A stretch of DNA of 42,562 bases, from assembly GCA_903907865.1 (NCBI GenBank), contig CAIVPR010000131.1, positions 1 to 42,562 of the forward strand. Reading direction: 5' to 3'. The translations under genes were made by a program, and so were the position numbers. This document shows positions 16,951 through 25,412 of this stretch, one piece after another; position 1 is the stretch's first letter, and every line of letters starts with the position of its first letter. A model generated the notes under the pieces. It saw nothing but the letters and a program-made list of their open reading frames with translations. It had not been told where the DNA came from and did not search any database. Origin of the DNA: an uncultured Acidobacteriia bacterium. Lineage in GTDB: Bacteria > Acidobacteriota > Terriglobia > Bryobacterales > Bryobacteraceae.

Positions 16951-16975
16951 CAACATCGCACGCATATTTTATTAT
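16947..16975 (+). promoter_or_regulatory. Near-consensus sigma-70 promoter of hsp20
   Basis: TTGACA (16947-16952), exactly 17 bases, then TATTAT (16970-16975). The -35 is perfect and the -10 matches five of six. It overlaps the stop of the MATE gene. Transcription would start near 16982 and give a leader of about 47 bases. Such a strong promoter before a heat-shock gene implies control by a repressor or at the RNA level. Confidence 0.8.
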
Positions 16976-16978
16976 CGA

Positions 16979-17027
16979 GTTGTGAGAGGTTCTCGAATCC
17001 TCTCATCGAAGAAAGGAATCTCACAAC
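16979..17027 (+). promoter_or_regulatory. Self-complementary hsp20 5' leader, candidate operator or RNA thermometer
   Basis: Two nested, perfect inverted repeats are visible. GTTGTGAGA (16979-16987) pairs with TCTCACAAC (17019-17027), ending one base before ATG 17029. Inside it TGAGAGG (16983-16989) pairs with CCTCTCA (16999-17005). The two overlap, so they are partly exclusive. The Shine-Dalgarno GAAAGGA (17011-17017) lies within the outer stem loop. This could be a melting RNA element or a DNA operator; the sequence alone cannot decide. Confidence 0.55.
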
Positions 17028-17028
17028 C

Positions 17029-17496
17029 ATGAGCACACTTCAAACCTATGAACCGGTCACCTTCGACATGAGCCGTGGCCTCCGCCTCTTCGAGGACGCC
17101 GTTACGCGTCTTATGAGCGAGCCCCGCAGCGGCCGTCCCTGGTCCCCCGCGGTGGACATCCTCGAAACCGAGGACGCCATCGCCCTCAAGGCGGACCTCC
17201 CCGACATCAACGCCGACGAAATCGACGTCCGTGTCGAGAACCAGACCCTCACCCTGCACGGCACGCGCAAGTTCGAAAGGGACGAGAACGTGAAGGGTTG
17301 GCACCGCATCGAGCGCAGCTACGGCGACTTCACCCGCACCTTCGGCGTCCCCACCACGGTGGATACCGAAAAGGTCTCGGCCGACTACAAGAACGGCGTC
17401 CTCACCATCACCCTCCCCAAGAAGGAGGCGGCCAAGCCGCGCCAGGTGAAGGTTGCGGTCCAAAGCAAGGACGTTCCCGTCCAGCAAGCCGCGTAA
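17029..17496 (+). CDS. Small heat-shock protein (Hsp20, alpha-crystallin domain)
   Basis: 155 residues. The alpha-crystallin domain runs from about 40 to 140: WSPAVDILETEDAIALKADL, then VRVENQTLTLHGTRK, a WHRIERSYGDFTRTFGVP block and the signature GVLTITLPK. The N-terminal MSTLQTYEPVTFDMSRGLRL and a short C-terminal extension, VPVQQAA, surround it. ATP-independent holdase, forming oligomers that keep unfolded proteins soluble for disaggregation by ClpB/DnaK. clpB is the next gene, so the pair makes functional sense. The strong promoter and structured leader suggest tight heat-shock control. Confidence 0.93.
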   Translation: MSTLQTYEPVTFDMSRGLRLFEDAVTRLMSEPRSGRPWSPAVDILETEDAIALKADLPDINADEIDVRVENQTLTLHGTRKFERDENVKGWHRIERSYGDFTRTFGVPTTVDTEKVSADYKNGVLTITLPKKEAAKPRQVKVAVQSKDVPVQQAA

Positions 17497-17506
17497 CGCG
17501 GCGGAA

Positions 17507-17554
17507 AACGCTCCCTCGCGGTCGTGGTTCGGTAACCGGCCGCGAGGAAGCGTT
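17507..17554. terminator. Hairpin between hsp20 and clpB, containing 28 bp repeat copy B
   Basis: AACGCT-C-CCTCGCGG (17507-17521) pairs with CCGCGAGG-A-AGCGTT (17540-17554): 14 bp with one mismatch and an 18-base loop, followed by a weak T-rich stretch (GTTTGTTT). It probably ends hsp20 transcription. The left arm and loop (17509-17536) are copy B of the dispersed 28 bp repeat. The right arm overlaps the candidate clpB -35 box. Confidence 0.6.
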
Positions 17555-17581
17555 TGTTTCCACACCAGACTCACTGATAAT
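17554..17581 (+). promoter_or_regulatory. Candidate clpB promoter
   Basis: TTGTTT (17554-17559), 16 bases, GATAAT (17576-17581), then GCAGG as a modest Shine-Dalgarno sequence before ATG 17596. The predicted transcript leader would be very short, under 10 bases. No CIRCE element was seen. Confidence 0.4.
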
Positions 17582-17595
17582 GAAAGCAGGTTCCC

Positions 17596-20238
17596 ATGGC
17601 ATTCCGGTTTGACAAATTGACCCAAAAGGCCCAGGAGGCCGTACAACAGGCACAGGAATCGGCTAACCAGAACGGCCATCAGGCCGTCCATCCGCTCCAC
17701 CTTCTGATCGCGCTGACTGCGGAGAAGGAAGGCATCATCCGTCCCGTACTGGAAAAATGCGGCGCGCAGCCCGACGCGCTGGCCACCGAGGCCAAGAAGC
17801 AGTTGACTTCGCTGCCCCGCGTTTCCGGGGCACCCACCGGAATGTACGTGTCGCCGTCGCTCCAGCAGGCGCTCGACGACGCCACCAAGGAAAGCGAGAA
17901 CTTCAAGGACGAGTTCGTCTCCACCGAACACCTCCTGCTGGGCGTCGCCAACCAGAAGTACGACCCCGCCGGCTCGATGCTGAACAAGCAGGGCGCCACC
18001 CACGATGCGATACTGAAGGCGCTAGTGGCAGTCCGGGGTACGCAACGCGTGACCGACCAGAATCCAGAATCCAAATACCAGGCCCTCGAACGCTACTCCG
18101 TCGACATGACGGACTTGGCGAAGAAGGGCAAGCTCGACCCGGTCATCGGTCGCGACGAGGAAATCCGGCGCATCATGCAGGTCCTGAGCCGCCGCACCAA
18201 GAACAATCCCGTGCTGATCGGTGAGCCCGGCGTCGGCAAGACGGCCATCGTCGAAGGGCTCGCGCAGCGCATCGAAAAGGGCGACGTCCCCGACCAGCTG
18301 AAGAGCAAGCGCCTTGTTTCCATCGACCTGGGCCGCATGGTTGCGGGCACCAAGTTCCGCGGCGAGTTCGAAGACCGCCTCAAGGCCGTCCTCAAGGAAA
18401 TCACCGAATCCAACGGCGAGATCATCTGCTTCATCGACGAACTCCACACGCTGGTGGGCGCGGGCGGGGCCGAAGGCTCCATCGACGCGGCCAACATGCT
18501 GAAACCGGCGTTGGCGCGCGGCGAATTGCGCTGCATCGGCGCAACCACGCTCACCGAGTACCGGAAGCACATCGAAAAGGATGCCGCGTTGGCGCGCCGC
18601 TTCCAGACCGTGCTGGTGGGCGAGCCGACCGTGGACGACACCATCGCGATCCTCCGCGGCCTCAAGGAGAAGTTCGAGATCCACCATAGCGTCCGCATCA
18701 AGGACTCGGCCATTGTGGCCGCCTCCGTGCTCTCGCACCGCTACATCACCGACCGCTTCCTGCCGGACAAAGCCATCGACTTGGTCGACGAGGCCGGTTC
18801 CGCGCTCAAGATCCAGATCGGCAGCATGCCCATCGAGATCGACAACCTCGAACGGCGCGTGTCGCACCTCGAAATCGAACGCCAGGCGTTAAACCGCGAG
18901 AAGGACAACGCCTCCCGTGAGCGTCTGCGCCATATCGAGAACGAACTGGAGCGGCTCCGGGGCGAGTCTGCGGGTCTCAAGGAACGCTGGACGCGCGAAA
19001 AATCCGCCATCATGCGCGTCCAACAGCTCAAGGAAGAGTTGGAACGCGTCCGTGCCGAAGAGGAACAGGCCACGCGCCAGAACGACTGGGAGCGTGCCGC
19101 GAAGCTCAAGTACGGTCGGCTGGCCGAGATCGAGAACGAACTCGAGGCCGCCAACCGCGACATCGAGGTGATCAAGTCAGGCACCGCCCTCCTGAAAGAG
19201 GAGATCGACGAGGAGGATATCGCCAAGATCGTCGCCAAGTGGACCGGCATTCCGGTTTCCCGGATGCTGGAGGGCGAGGTCCAGAAGCTGATCCACATGG
19301 AGGCGCGGCTGCAGGAGCGCGTGGTGGGCCAGAACGAGGCCGTCTCCTTCGTTGCCAACGCCATCCGGCGCAACCGGGCCGGGCTGTCCGACCCCAACCG
19401 CCCCATCGGCAGCTTCATCTTCCTGGGGCCGACCGGCGTCGGCAAGACCGAACTGGCCAAGGCGCTGGCGCAGTTCCTGTTCGACGACGACAAGGCCATG
19501 GTGCGGGTCGACATGTCGGAATACGGCGAGAAGCACTCCGTGGCCCGCATGATCGGCGCGCCTCCGGGCTACGTGGGCTACGACGAGGGCGGCCAGCTGA
19601 CCGAGCACGTCCGTCGGCGTCCGTATTCTGTGGTGCTGTTCGACGAAATCGAAAAGGGCCACCCGGACGTCTTCAACACGATGCTGCAGATCATGGACGA
19701 CGGCCGGCTGACCGACGGCCACGGGCGAGTGGTGGATTTCAAGAACACCGTGATCATCATGACGTCCAATGTGGGCAGCCATGTGATCGGGGAATCGACG
19801 CCCATCGGTTTCTCCGTGAACCAGCGGACGAAGAACGGGACCGAGGAACTGCGCAAGCGCCTGCTGGACTCGCTGCGGCAGACCTTCCGGCCGGAGTTCC
19901 TCAACCGGGTGGATGACATCATCGTGTTCAACACGCTGTCGAAGAAGCACTTGGAGGTCATCGTGGACCTGCAGCTGGCGCGCGTGGACAAGATGCTGGA
20001 GTCCCGCAAGGTGAAGATGCAGGTGACCGCCGCCGCCAAGGAGGCGATCATCAACGACGGTTACGACCAAGCTTGGGGCGCGCGTCCGTTGCGGCGTTCG
20101 ATCCAGCGGTTACTCCAGGACCCGCTGGCGCTGCGGTTGCTGGCCGGGGATTTCCTCGCCGGGGAGACCGTTGTCGTGGATGCGGACGCGGCCGGGAAGC
20201 TGCAGTTCGAGAAGCTCGAAGTGGCTGTGGCGGCGTAA
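17596..20238 (+). CDS. clpB: ATP-dependent protein disaggregase ClpB
   Basis: 880 residues. The Clp N-domain covers about 1-150 ([20 protein letters not shown]). AAA-1 has Walker A GEPGVGKT near 209-216 and Walker [10 protein letters not shown] near 278. A coiled-coil middle domain (about 410-530; [20 protein letters not shown]) distinguishes it from ClpA and ClpC. AAA-2 has Walker A GPTGVGKT near 611-618 and [16 protein letters not shown]. The C-terminal domain has [16 protein letters not shown]. It threads aggregated proteins through its hexameric pore with DnaK and small Hsps. The gene is intact and followed by a hairpin terminator. Its last 264 bp are repeated at 22538-22801. Confidence 0.97.
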   Translation: MAFRFDKLTQKAQEAVQQAQESANQNGHQAVHPLHLLIALTAEKEGIIRPVLEKCGAQPDALATEAKKQLTSLPRVSGAPTGMYVSPSLQQALDDATKESENFKDEFVSTEHLLLGVANQKYDPAGSMLNKQGATHDAILKALVAVRGTQRVTDQNPESKYQALERYSVDMTDLAKKGKLDPVIGRDEEIRRIMQVLSRRTKNNPVLIGEPGVGKTAIVEGLAQRIEKGDVPDQLKSKRLVSIDLGRMVAGTKFRGEFEDRLKAVLKEITESNGEIICFIDELHTLVGAGGAEGSIDAANMLKPALARGELRCIGATTLTEYRKHIEKDAALARRFQTVLVGEPTVDDTIAILRGLKEKFEIHHSVRIKDSAIVAASVLSHRYITDRFLPDKAIDLVDEAGSALKIQIGSMPIEIDNLERRVSHLEIERQALNREKDNASRERLRHIENELERLRGESAGLKERWTREKSAIMRVQQLKEELERVRAEEEQATRQNDWERAAKLKYGRLAEIENELEAANRDIEVIKSGTALLKEEIDEEDIAKIVAKWTGIPVSRMLEGEVQKLIHMEARLQERVVGQNEAVSFVANAIRRNRAGLSDPNRPIGSFIFLGPTGVGKTELAKALAQFLFDDDKAMVRVDMSEYGEKHSVARMIGAPPGYVGYDEGGQLTEHVRRRPYSVVLFDEIEKGHPDVFNTMLQIMDDGRLTDGHGRVVDFKNTVIIMTSNVGSHVIGESTPIGFSVNQRTKNGTEELRKRLLDSLRQTFRPEFLNRVDDIIVFNTLSKKHLEVIVDLQLARVDKMLESRKVKMQVTAAAKEAIINDGYDQAWGARPLRRSIQRLLQDPLALRLLAGDFLAGETVVVDADAAGKLQFEKLEVAVAA

Positions 20239-20261
20239 TCGCCATCGGCATCGATAAGAAT

Positions 20262-20291
20262 GGCGGCTCCAGGACTCTTTCGAGAGCCGCC
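20262..20291 (+). terminator. Hairpin terminator after clpB
   Basis: GGCGGCTC (20262-20269) pairs perfectly with GAGCCGCC (20284-20291) around a 14-base loop, followed by CTTTG. It lies 24 bp after the clpB stop. The T-run is short, so termination may be partial. Confidence 0.6.
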
Positions 20292-20329
20292 CTTTGAAGG
20301 CGAGAGGGGTTCGCGGTCCACAATGAAGA

Positions 20330-22354
20330 GTGCGAACCCTCCTCCTGTTCATCCTGGTCGCTGCCGCGGCTCTGGCACAAGGCAATCCCGACATCGTTGA
20401 ACCCGGCAACACCCGCAACTGCGCGCCGCCCAACGACGAGCAGTGGTACCGCACTGATCAGACCTTCACCATAGATCCCAACAACACGCAAACCATGTAC
20501 GTGAACGCCGAGTACAAGGGGCTCTTCAAATCCACTGACGGCGGTAAGACATGGTTCATTCTGACCAACGGAATCAAGGCCTATGGCCGCCAGACGGACC
20601 CAAATTCACCGTGCTACGGCGAAGCACCGGCAGTGCTGGTGGACCCGACCAACTCCAACCGTATCCTGCTGATGAACAGCGGTACCAACGGCTATTTGAC
20701 GTCGTTCAACAGTATGGCTGGGGGCATCTTCGAGTCGCTGGATGGAGGCAGGAGCTTTCACCAGTTCATCCAGCCTTGGATGAATACCTATTCAACCAGC
20801 GCCGGCGTTTTTCAACCTGGCGATCCAAAGGTTTTTTACTACGGTTCCAGCGCCGCCCCTGCCTCCTACACGGAAGCCGATCCCAACAAGATCTTCGTCA
20901 ACAAAGGCGTCGTCTACAAGACGTCCGATGGCGGCAATACCTGGACGGAATTGCCCACCGGACTGGTCCCCTTCGTAGGCGCAACCGGAATCTTCATTGA
21001 CGCTGATAACCCCAAGTCCTTAATGGTTTCCACCTACGCGGCGGCCCGCGTCGCTACAGGACGTCAGGCCGATCCTGCCGCGCAACTCGGCTTAATCCGC
21101 TCGTCCGATGGCGGCCTCAGCTGGACTCGTGTGACATCTTTGCCAACCAGCTATTCCCCGGTCATTCAGGGATCGTCCGCTCCGCAGAAGTCGACGCATG
21201 TGTACCTCATCACTCAGGCTCCCGGAGAATTCACCCCGGCAAACTACTTCACCACCGACTTCGGTGTCACGTTCAAAGCATCATCAAGGTACCTCGACCT
21301 CGTCACTTACGACCCTTTCGATCCACTTGGCAACCACATGCTGGGCTTCACTTGGCAGAGCACAACGGGCCCTGCTGCGCGGACTCTTTTTGAGAGCAAT
21401 GACGCGGGGGCGACCTGGCAGCCGTGGGGCACGCTCCCAACCGAGATTGTGAATCTGACCGACAAGAAGACCGTGGCTTCACGCATCATTTTCGATCCGA
21501 AGGACCGCACCGTCGTCTACATGAGCGGAGCCGGAGCCCATATCTGGAAGACCACCAATTCCGGAGCCACATGGCAGACCCTTCTCGACTACACCAAACT
21601 ACCTGACTACTTGTGGACCGGCGGCCCGGCGAATTCTGTCGCCTCGGTGGTAAATGCGGCCGATTTCAGCCCCCAACTTGCAGCCAATGCCTGGGTCGCG
21701 ATTCGCGGGACCAACATCGCCAACACAACCCGTGTTTGGACGGCAGCGGATTTCGGTGGCACAACCCTGCCGACTCAACTCGACAAGGTGCAGGTGAAGG
21801 TCGGCGGCCAGCCCGCTTACGTGGAATATGTCAGCCCGAGCCAAGTCAATGCCCTGTTGCCGGCTACCGTACCCGAAGGTATCAGCCAACTCCAGATCGT
21901 GCTCAACGGTATCGCCGGAGTCCCTGTCCCCATCACGATTGGGCCCGTTGCTCCCGCGCCCTTCTCGTGGGACTCCGACAAGGGGCACAACTACGCCATC
22001 GCCACCCATCTCGACTACTCGCTGATCGCACCGGCTTCCGACTATCCCGGCGTTGCGACACCAGCAAAGCCGGGCGAGACAGTGCTCTTTTACGTCAACG
22101 GGATGGGGCCGACGACCCCAGGGACGCCCGAAGGCCAGACTCCATCCGGGCTACTCGAAAACACCATAGCGTTCGAGATGCAGATCGGAGGTAATCGGGT
22201 GGCGAACGTCAAGGCTTATCTGGTGGGAGCCGGTCTTTACCAGATCGCCGCGACACTACCTGGGAACCTGCCGGATGGCGACGCCACCGTCCAGATTCTG
22301 ACCAGCCGGGGACGCAGTTCCGACGGCAAGACGACGATCTCTATTGCCCGATAG
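20330..22354 (+). CDS. Secreted BNR-repeat protein with C-terminal TIGR03437-type domain
   Basis: 674 residues from GTG 20330. A signal peptide (MRTLLLFILVAAAALAQG) leads into an N-terminal propeller with at least six BNR/Asp-box motifs of the form SxDGGxTW: KSTDGGKTW, ESLDGGRSF, KTSDGGNTW, RSSDGGLSW, ESNDAGATW, KTTNSGATW. From about 435 the protein has the Solibacter-type C-terminal domain (SVASVVNAADFSPQLAANAW, PSQVNALLPATVPEG, VLFYVNGMGPTTP, GLYQIAATLP). Asp-box propellers bind or hydrolyse glycans, but no sialidase catalytic set is recognised, so an adhesin or carbohydrate-binding role is as likely. The gene sits between clpB and a duplicate of the clpB 3' end, suggesting later insertion. 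Exported, probably surface-exposed. Confidence 0.85.
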   Translation: MRTLLLFILVAAAALAQGNPDIVEPGNTRNCAPPNDEQWYRTDQTFTIDPNNTQTMYVNAEYKGLFKSTDGGKTWFILTNGIKAYGRQTDPNSPCYGEAPAVLVDPTNSNRILLMNSGTNGYLTSFNSMAGGIFESLDGGRSFHQFIQPWMNTYSTSAGVFQPGDPKVFYYGSSAAPASYTEADPNKIFVNKGVVYKTSDGGNTWTELPTGLVPFVGATGIFIDADNPKSLMVSTYAAARVATGRQADPAAQLGLIRSSDGGLSWTRVTSLPTSYSPVIQGSSAPQKSTHVYLITQAPGEFTPANYFTTDFGVTFKASSRYLDLVTYDPFDPLGNHMLGFTWQSTTGPAARTLFESNDAGATWQPWGTLPTEIVNLTDKKTVASRIIFDPKDRTVVYMSGAGAHIWKTTNSGATWQTLLDYTKLPDYLWTGGPANSVASVVNAADFSPQLAANAWVAIRGTNIANTTRVWTAADFGGTTLPTQLDKVQVKVGGQPAYVEYVSPSQVNALLPATVPEGISQLQIVLNGIAGVPVPITIGPVAPAPFSWDSDKGHNYAIATHLDYSLIAPASDYPGVATPAKPGETVLFYVNGMGPTTPGTPEGQTPSGLLENTIAFEMQIGGNRVANVKAYLVGAGLYQIAATLPGNLPDGDATVQILTSRGRSSDGKTTISIAR

Positions 22355-22468
22355 GTTGTTCGCAGCATCTTTACAAAACGGCCACCCTCGGCGCTGCTTT
22401 TGGAGTTGCGGCCGTGCATTGGGTGGGTAGTCCCGACGTGGGACGCGTCGACACAAAAAATATTGCAG

Positions 22469-22508
22469 CGATGGCAGGTTTTAGCGGGCCGGTTCGGTAT
22501 GCGAAATT
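22469..22508. repeat. 38-40 bp dispersed repeat, copy 1
   Basis: CGATGGCAGGTTT, then GCGGGCCGGTTC and GTATGCG recur at 23951-23989 with about five substitutions and one 2-for-1 change. It lies 29 bp before the clpB 3'-end duplicate, close to the duplication junction. No coding role is apparent. Confidence 0.6.
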
Positions 22509-22537
22509 GAGTGCCCACCGCCGGGCCGATTTCGGAG

Positions 22538-22801
22538 CTTGCCCGCGTGGACAAGATTCTGGAATCCCGCAAGGTGAAGATGCAGGTGACTGCCGCCGCC
22601 AAGGAGGCGATCATCAACGACGGCTACGACCAAGCTTGGGGCGCGCGCCCGCTGCGGCGTTCGATCCAGCGGTTGCTCCAGGACCCGCTGGCGCTGCGGT
22701 TGCTGGCCGGGGATTTCCTCGCCGGGGAGACCGTTGTCGTGGATGCGGACGCGGGCGGGAGGCTGCAGTTCGAGAAGCTCGAAGTCGCCGTCGCGGCGTA
22801 G
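22538..22801 (+). pseudogene. Duplicate of the last 88 codons of clpB
   Basis: This segment aligns base for base with 19975-20238 without gaps: 15 changes in 264 positions, about 94% identity. Eleven differing codons are synonymous, three change an amino acid (Met to Ile, Ala to Gly, Lys to Arg), and the stop changes from TAA to TAG. It begins mid-gene at LARVDKILESRK and lacks everything needed for ATPase activity. A frame-compatible ATG exists at 22511, so a 96-residue peptide could in principle be made. It is best read as a scar of duplication or integration. Confidence 0.9.
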
Positions 22802-22918
22802 GTGCGAGAGGTCGGGGAATCGGCATGCGTGGTCAGCAAGCCGTGCGTGGCGATTCCCCGAAACTATGTCCACAATTCCCCACCATTTGCGCCTATGATG
22901 GTGGAGGAGATTTTCATC

Positions 22919-23843
22919 ATGAACACAGGATCAGCGGCCGCGGGCTCGGCGGTCATGATATTGCAGGTATTTGACGGCACCCGCCAGCCTTTCGGCGGGG
23001 GACGGTTGTTCGCATCGGCCACCAGCCGGTCCAATGTCGTTTCGGACCATTTTTCCGACGTACCGACATTTGCCATGCGGTTCCCGTTCCACGTCTCCGC
23101 CGACGGCCACCACGGACCGGGGTTTAGCCCCGACTGTTGACAGACCAGCAGCCGACCGTTGTGCCTCTGATGCTGTTGCCGAACAGCAACACCTTAACTT
23201 TGCGGGGGCGAAGTGGCCTCTCCTCCAGCAGGTTCGACCGGATCTGGCCGCCATCCTGGCTGCCGACAGCGCAGACGGGAATGCCGCCGCCCTCCGCTAC
23301 AGCAACTTGGAGGACGAACAGTCCGGGCGCGTGCTAGCGTGCCTCCTCAACATCACCACCGCAATGGCCCAGCTGCAACTCTCCGGCGGTACCGCCTTGA
23401 GTTACCTGAAAGCCGTCAACTGGGAGCTCAAGGGTGACTTCAAGATGGCCCAGGACCGGTTCTTCGGTTGGGCCGACCCGGCGCTGATGGATATTCTCAA
23501 GACGGCCTCGAAGCAACCGCATCCGAGCATCGCGACGGCACCGCACGGTCTGCATCCGGGTGCCACCAGCAGCTACAAGCAGATACAGTTCGGCGAAGCC
23601 AACGTCCAGCACACCTTCCACGAAGGCGACCGGAAAGAGATCAACGGCCTGAACTGCGTTCGGATCGAGCCCGACATCGACTACTTCCGGGACACTGCCG
23701 CCCACCTCATCTTCGAGGTGGCAGTGAACGAGTTGGTGGGGGGCCTTACCGATCCCCAGCAGGTCTATCTACTCCGCTGGATTGCCGGGCAACGGGCCGG
23801 TGTCGCGGACTTCGACCCGCTCTACACGATCATCAGTGCCTGA
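22919..23843 (+). pseudogene. Conserved acidobacterial protein of unknown function with two one-base deletions
   Basis: ATG 22919 has GGAGGAGA 9 bases upstream and reads MNTGSAAAGSAVMILQVFDG, then TRQPFGGGRLFASAT and FPFHVSADGHHGPGFSP in one frame. The continuing homology (LTDQQPTVVPLMLLPNSNTL) is one frame back, and after about 23195 it shifts again to NFAGAKWPLLQQVRPDLAAI, running to TGA at 23841-23843 past HPGATSSYKQIQFGEANVQH and LRWIAGQRAGVADFDPLYTI. I recall this family as an intact ~300-residue hypothetical protein in Acidobacteria, so two single-base losses near 23130 and 23195 are inferred. No function is known. Codon quality stays good on both sides of each break, so sequencing error is a real alternative to decay. 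Confidence 0.65.
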
Positions 23844-23885
23844 ATGGTGTTGGTCTGGACCCCGCTTGAGGTGGTCGGCAGAAAG

Positions 23886-23919
23886 AAAGGCGGTTCCCGG
23901 CATGCCGGGAACCGCCTTT
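23886..23919. terminator. Perfect 34 bp palindromic terminator
   Basis: AAAGGCGGTTCCCGGCA meets its exact reverse complement TGCCGGGAACCGCCTTT, giving a 17 bp stem in DNA and a 15 bp stem with a tight loop in RNA. A-run and T-run flanks let it work in both directions. It lies 43 bp after the preceding gene. Confidence 0.9.
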
Positions 23920-23950
23920 TCGTTGTCGAACGAGAAATTTTCCATGCGCA

Positions 23951-23989
23951 CGATGGCAGGTTTCGCGGGCCGGTTCCGTATGCGCAAGT
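23951..23989. repeat. 38-40 bp dispersed repeat, copy 2
   Basis: It matches 22469-22508 at about 85%. Here it follows the bidirectional terminator and precedes the PEP-CTERM gene by about 40 bp. On the minus strand both copies contain a stretch reading RNRPAK, so they could derive from an old coding or structured element. Confidence 0.6.
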
Positions 23990-24027
23990 AGGAGCCCGGT
24001 ACGGGCTTCGAATCTGAGGAGGAAAAC

Positions 24028-25365
24028 ATGACTTTGGAAACAACCTTTGCGCCCGGAAACCCACGGGGCCGAAATCGCCCGCGCGCGACCGCAGCCTGCC
24101 TTGTCCTGCTGATAGCGCAGATCGGCAGCAACCCGGCATTCGCCGGACAGGTCCACATCACCGATCTTGGCGTCTTTGGCGGCACCACCGGGATTCTCAC
24201 CGAGGACCAATCTTCCGTCGCCACCGGGATCAGTGCAAATGGAATTGTGGTCGGTACCGCATGGGGCAACGGGCACATTGAGGGCTTCGTGTACTCCGGG
24301 GGAGCCATCCACAACGTGGGGGCATTGGGAGTCATCAATAACCCGGGTATACCGGGCGTCCTCACGGGCGTCTATACATACGCCAATGCCGTGAACAGCG
24401 CTGGCTATGTGACCGGGTCAGCTTCTCAGAACGATCAGCTTCGGGCCTTCGAATCGGTCAATGGCAACATTTCGCCCGTGGCGGTAGTACCCACCGGTAG
24501 GAAAATCGACTCTACCGGGCTGGCAATCAACGAAAGGGGGTCCGTCGCGGGTTGGCGCAACACCCCGGATGTCTTCAATCCACAGTACGTCGATCAAACA
24601 GCATTTCTGTATTACAACGGTAAGATCCTCGATATATCTGCAACTGTTCCGGGAACGGATATCCCGGCGGATTCGGCTGCCTACGGACTGAACAACAATG
24701 ACCTGGTGGTTGGGGATTACGGACTTGGCGGCATCTATAACCACGCGTTTTCCTTCGATCCCTATTCAGGCATGATGACAGACCTCGGCACTCTCGGAGG
24801 CACGACCAGTACTGCGACAGCGGTAAACGACGCGGGTCAGATTGTCGGATACTCGAGAGACGCGAACGGTGTCCAGCACGCTTTCCTTTATTCCAACAAC
24901 CAGATGGCCGCCATTGACGGCGAGAATAGCTGGGCCTACGGCATCAGCCAGGATGGGCACGTCGTTGGCCAGGATGGCGCTTCAGCTTTCGTGTACTATG
25001 GCGGCATCGTGACCGACCTCAACACGCTTCTTCCCTCGGGATCCGGCTGGGATCTGTGGGCCGCCTACGGAGTCAACGATGCAGGGCAGATCGTCGGGGA
25101 TGGTTTGCTTGACGGCCATTTTCACGCGTTTCTAATCGACAATGCGTTTCTACCGGGACAGCCGGCCAGTCCCTCCAGCTCCGGATCCGGTTACTTCATC
25201 GGGAATACGGCATCGGTACCCTACCTTCCGGGTCTCGGCGCGGGCTACTCAAATGCCGTTGATGGCCCGTTGAGCGACGCTGCAGCGGCTCCGGAGCCCG
25301 GTACTTGGGCGTTGCTGCTTGCGGGCGCTGCCGCGATTGCCGTGGGCCGCGTCCGGCGGGCCTGA
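24028..25365 (+). CDS. PEP-CTERM secreted protein with HAF repeats
   Basis: 445 residues from ATG 24028 with GAGGA upstream. A long signal region ends near NPAFAGQ (about residue 40). The body holds HAF-type repeats, such as GHIEGFVYSGG, YNHAFSFDPYSG, VQHAFLYSNNQ and FHAFLIDN, separated by 'AVNDAGQIVG' segments. The C-terminus APEPGTWALLLAG then hydrophobic residues and VRRA is a PEP-CTERM sorting signal: it is recognised by an exosortase, which is not in this window, and leads to export, often with exopolysaccharide. Function beyond surface or matrix location is unknown. Confidence 0.9.
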   Translation: MTLETTFAPGNPRGRNRPRATAACLVLLIAQIGSNPAFAGQVHITDLGVFGGTTGILTEDQSSVATGISANGIVVGTAWGNGHIEGFVYSGGAIHNVGALGVINNPGIPGVLTGVYTYANAVNSAGYVTGSASQNDQLRAFESVNGNISPVAVVPTGRKIDSTGLAINERGSVAGWRNTPDVFNPQYVDQTAFLYYNGKILDISATVPGTDIPADSAAYGLNNNDLVVGDYGLGGIYNHAFSFDPYSGMMTDLGTLGGTTSTATAVNDAGQIVGYSRDANGVQHAFLYSNNQMAAIDGENSWAYGISQDGHVVGQDGASAFVYYGGIVTDLNTLLPSGSGWDLWAAYGVNDAGQIVGDGLLDGHFHAFLIDNAFLPGQPASPSSSGSGYFIGNTASVPYLPGLGAGYSNAVDGPLSDAAAAPEPGTWALLLAGAAAIAVGRVRRA

Positions 25366-25400
25366 TTTAACTCCGCTTGATCTAACTCCGCTTGATCTAA
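25366..25400. repeat. 15 bp tandem repeat upstream of the kinase gene
   Basis: Two near-identical 15 bp units, T(T/C)TAACTCCGCTTGA at 25366-25380 and 25381-25395, followed by a partial third (TCTAA). They begin at the stop of the PEP-CTERM gene and end 12 bp before the kinase start. Position suggests a regulator site or ECF-sigma promoter elements, which is inference. Confidence 0.7.
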
Positions 25401-25412
25401 TATGGATGATTC

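Larger units (their letters stand above)
22355..22918. other. Region between the BNR gene and the next gene: repeat plus clpB duplicate
   Basis: Apart from the 40 bp repeat (22469-22508) and the clpB 3'-end duplicate (22538-22801), I see no gene. A Shine-Dalgarno sequence GGAGGAGA at 22902-22909 belongs to the downstream gene. The first 110 bp after the BNR gene hold nothing recognisable and no clear terminator. Confidence 0.6.

Noticed and set aside
25366-25400. The 15 bp tandem units as a CRISPR-like array
   Set aside because: The units are directly adjacent with no spacers and there are no cas genes in the window.
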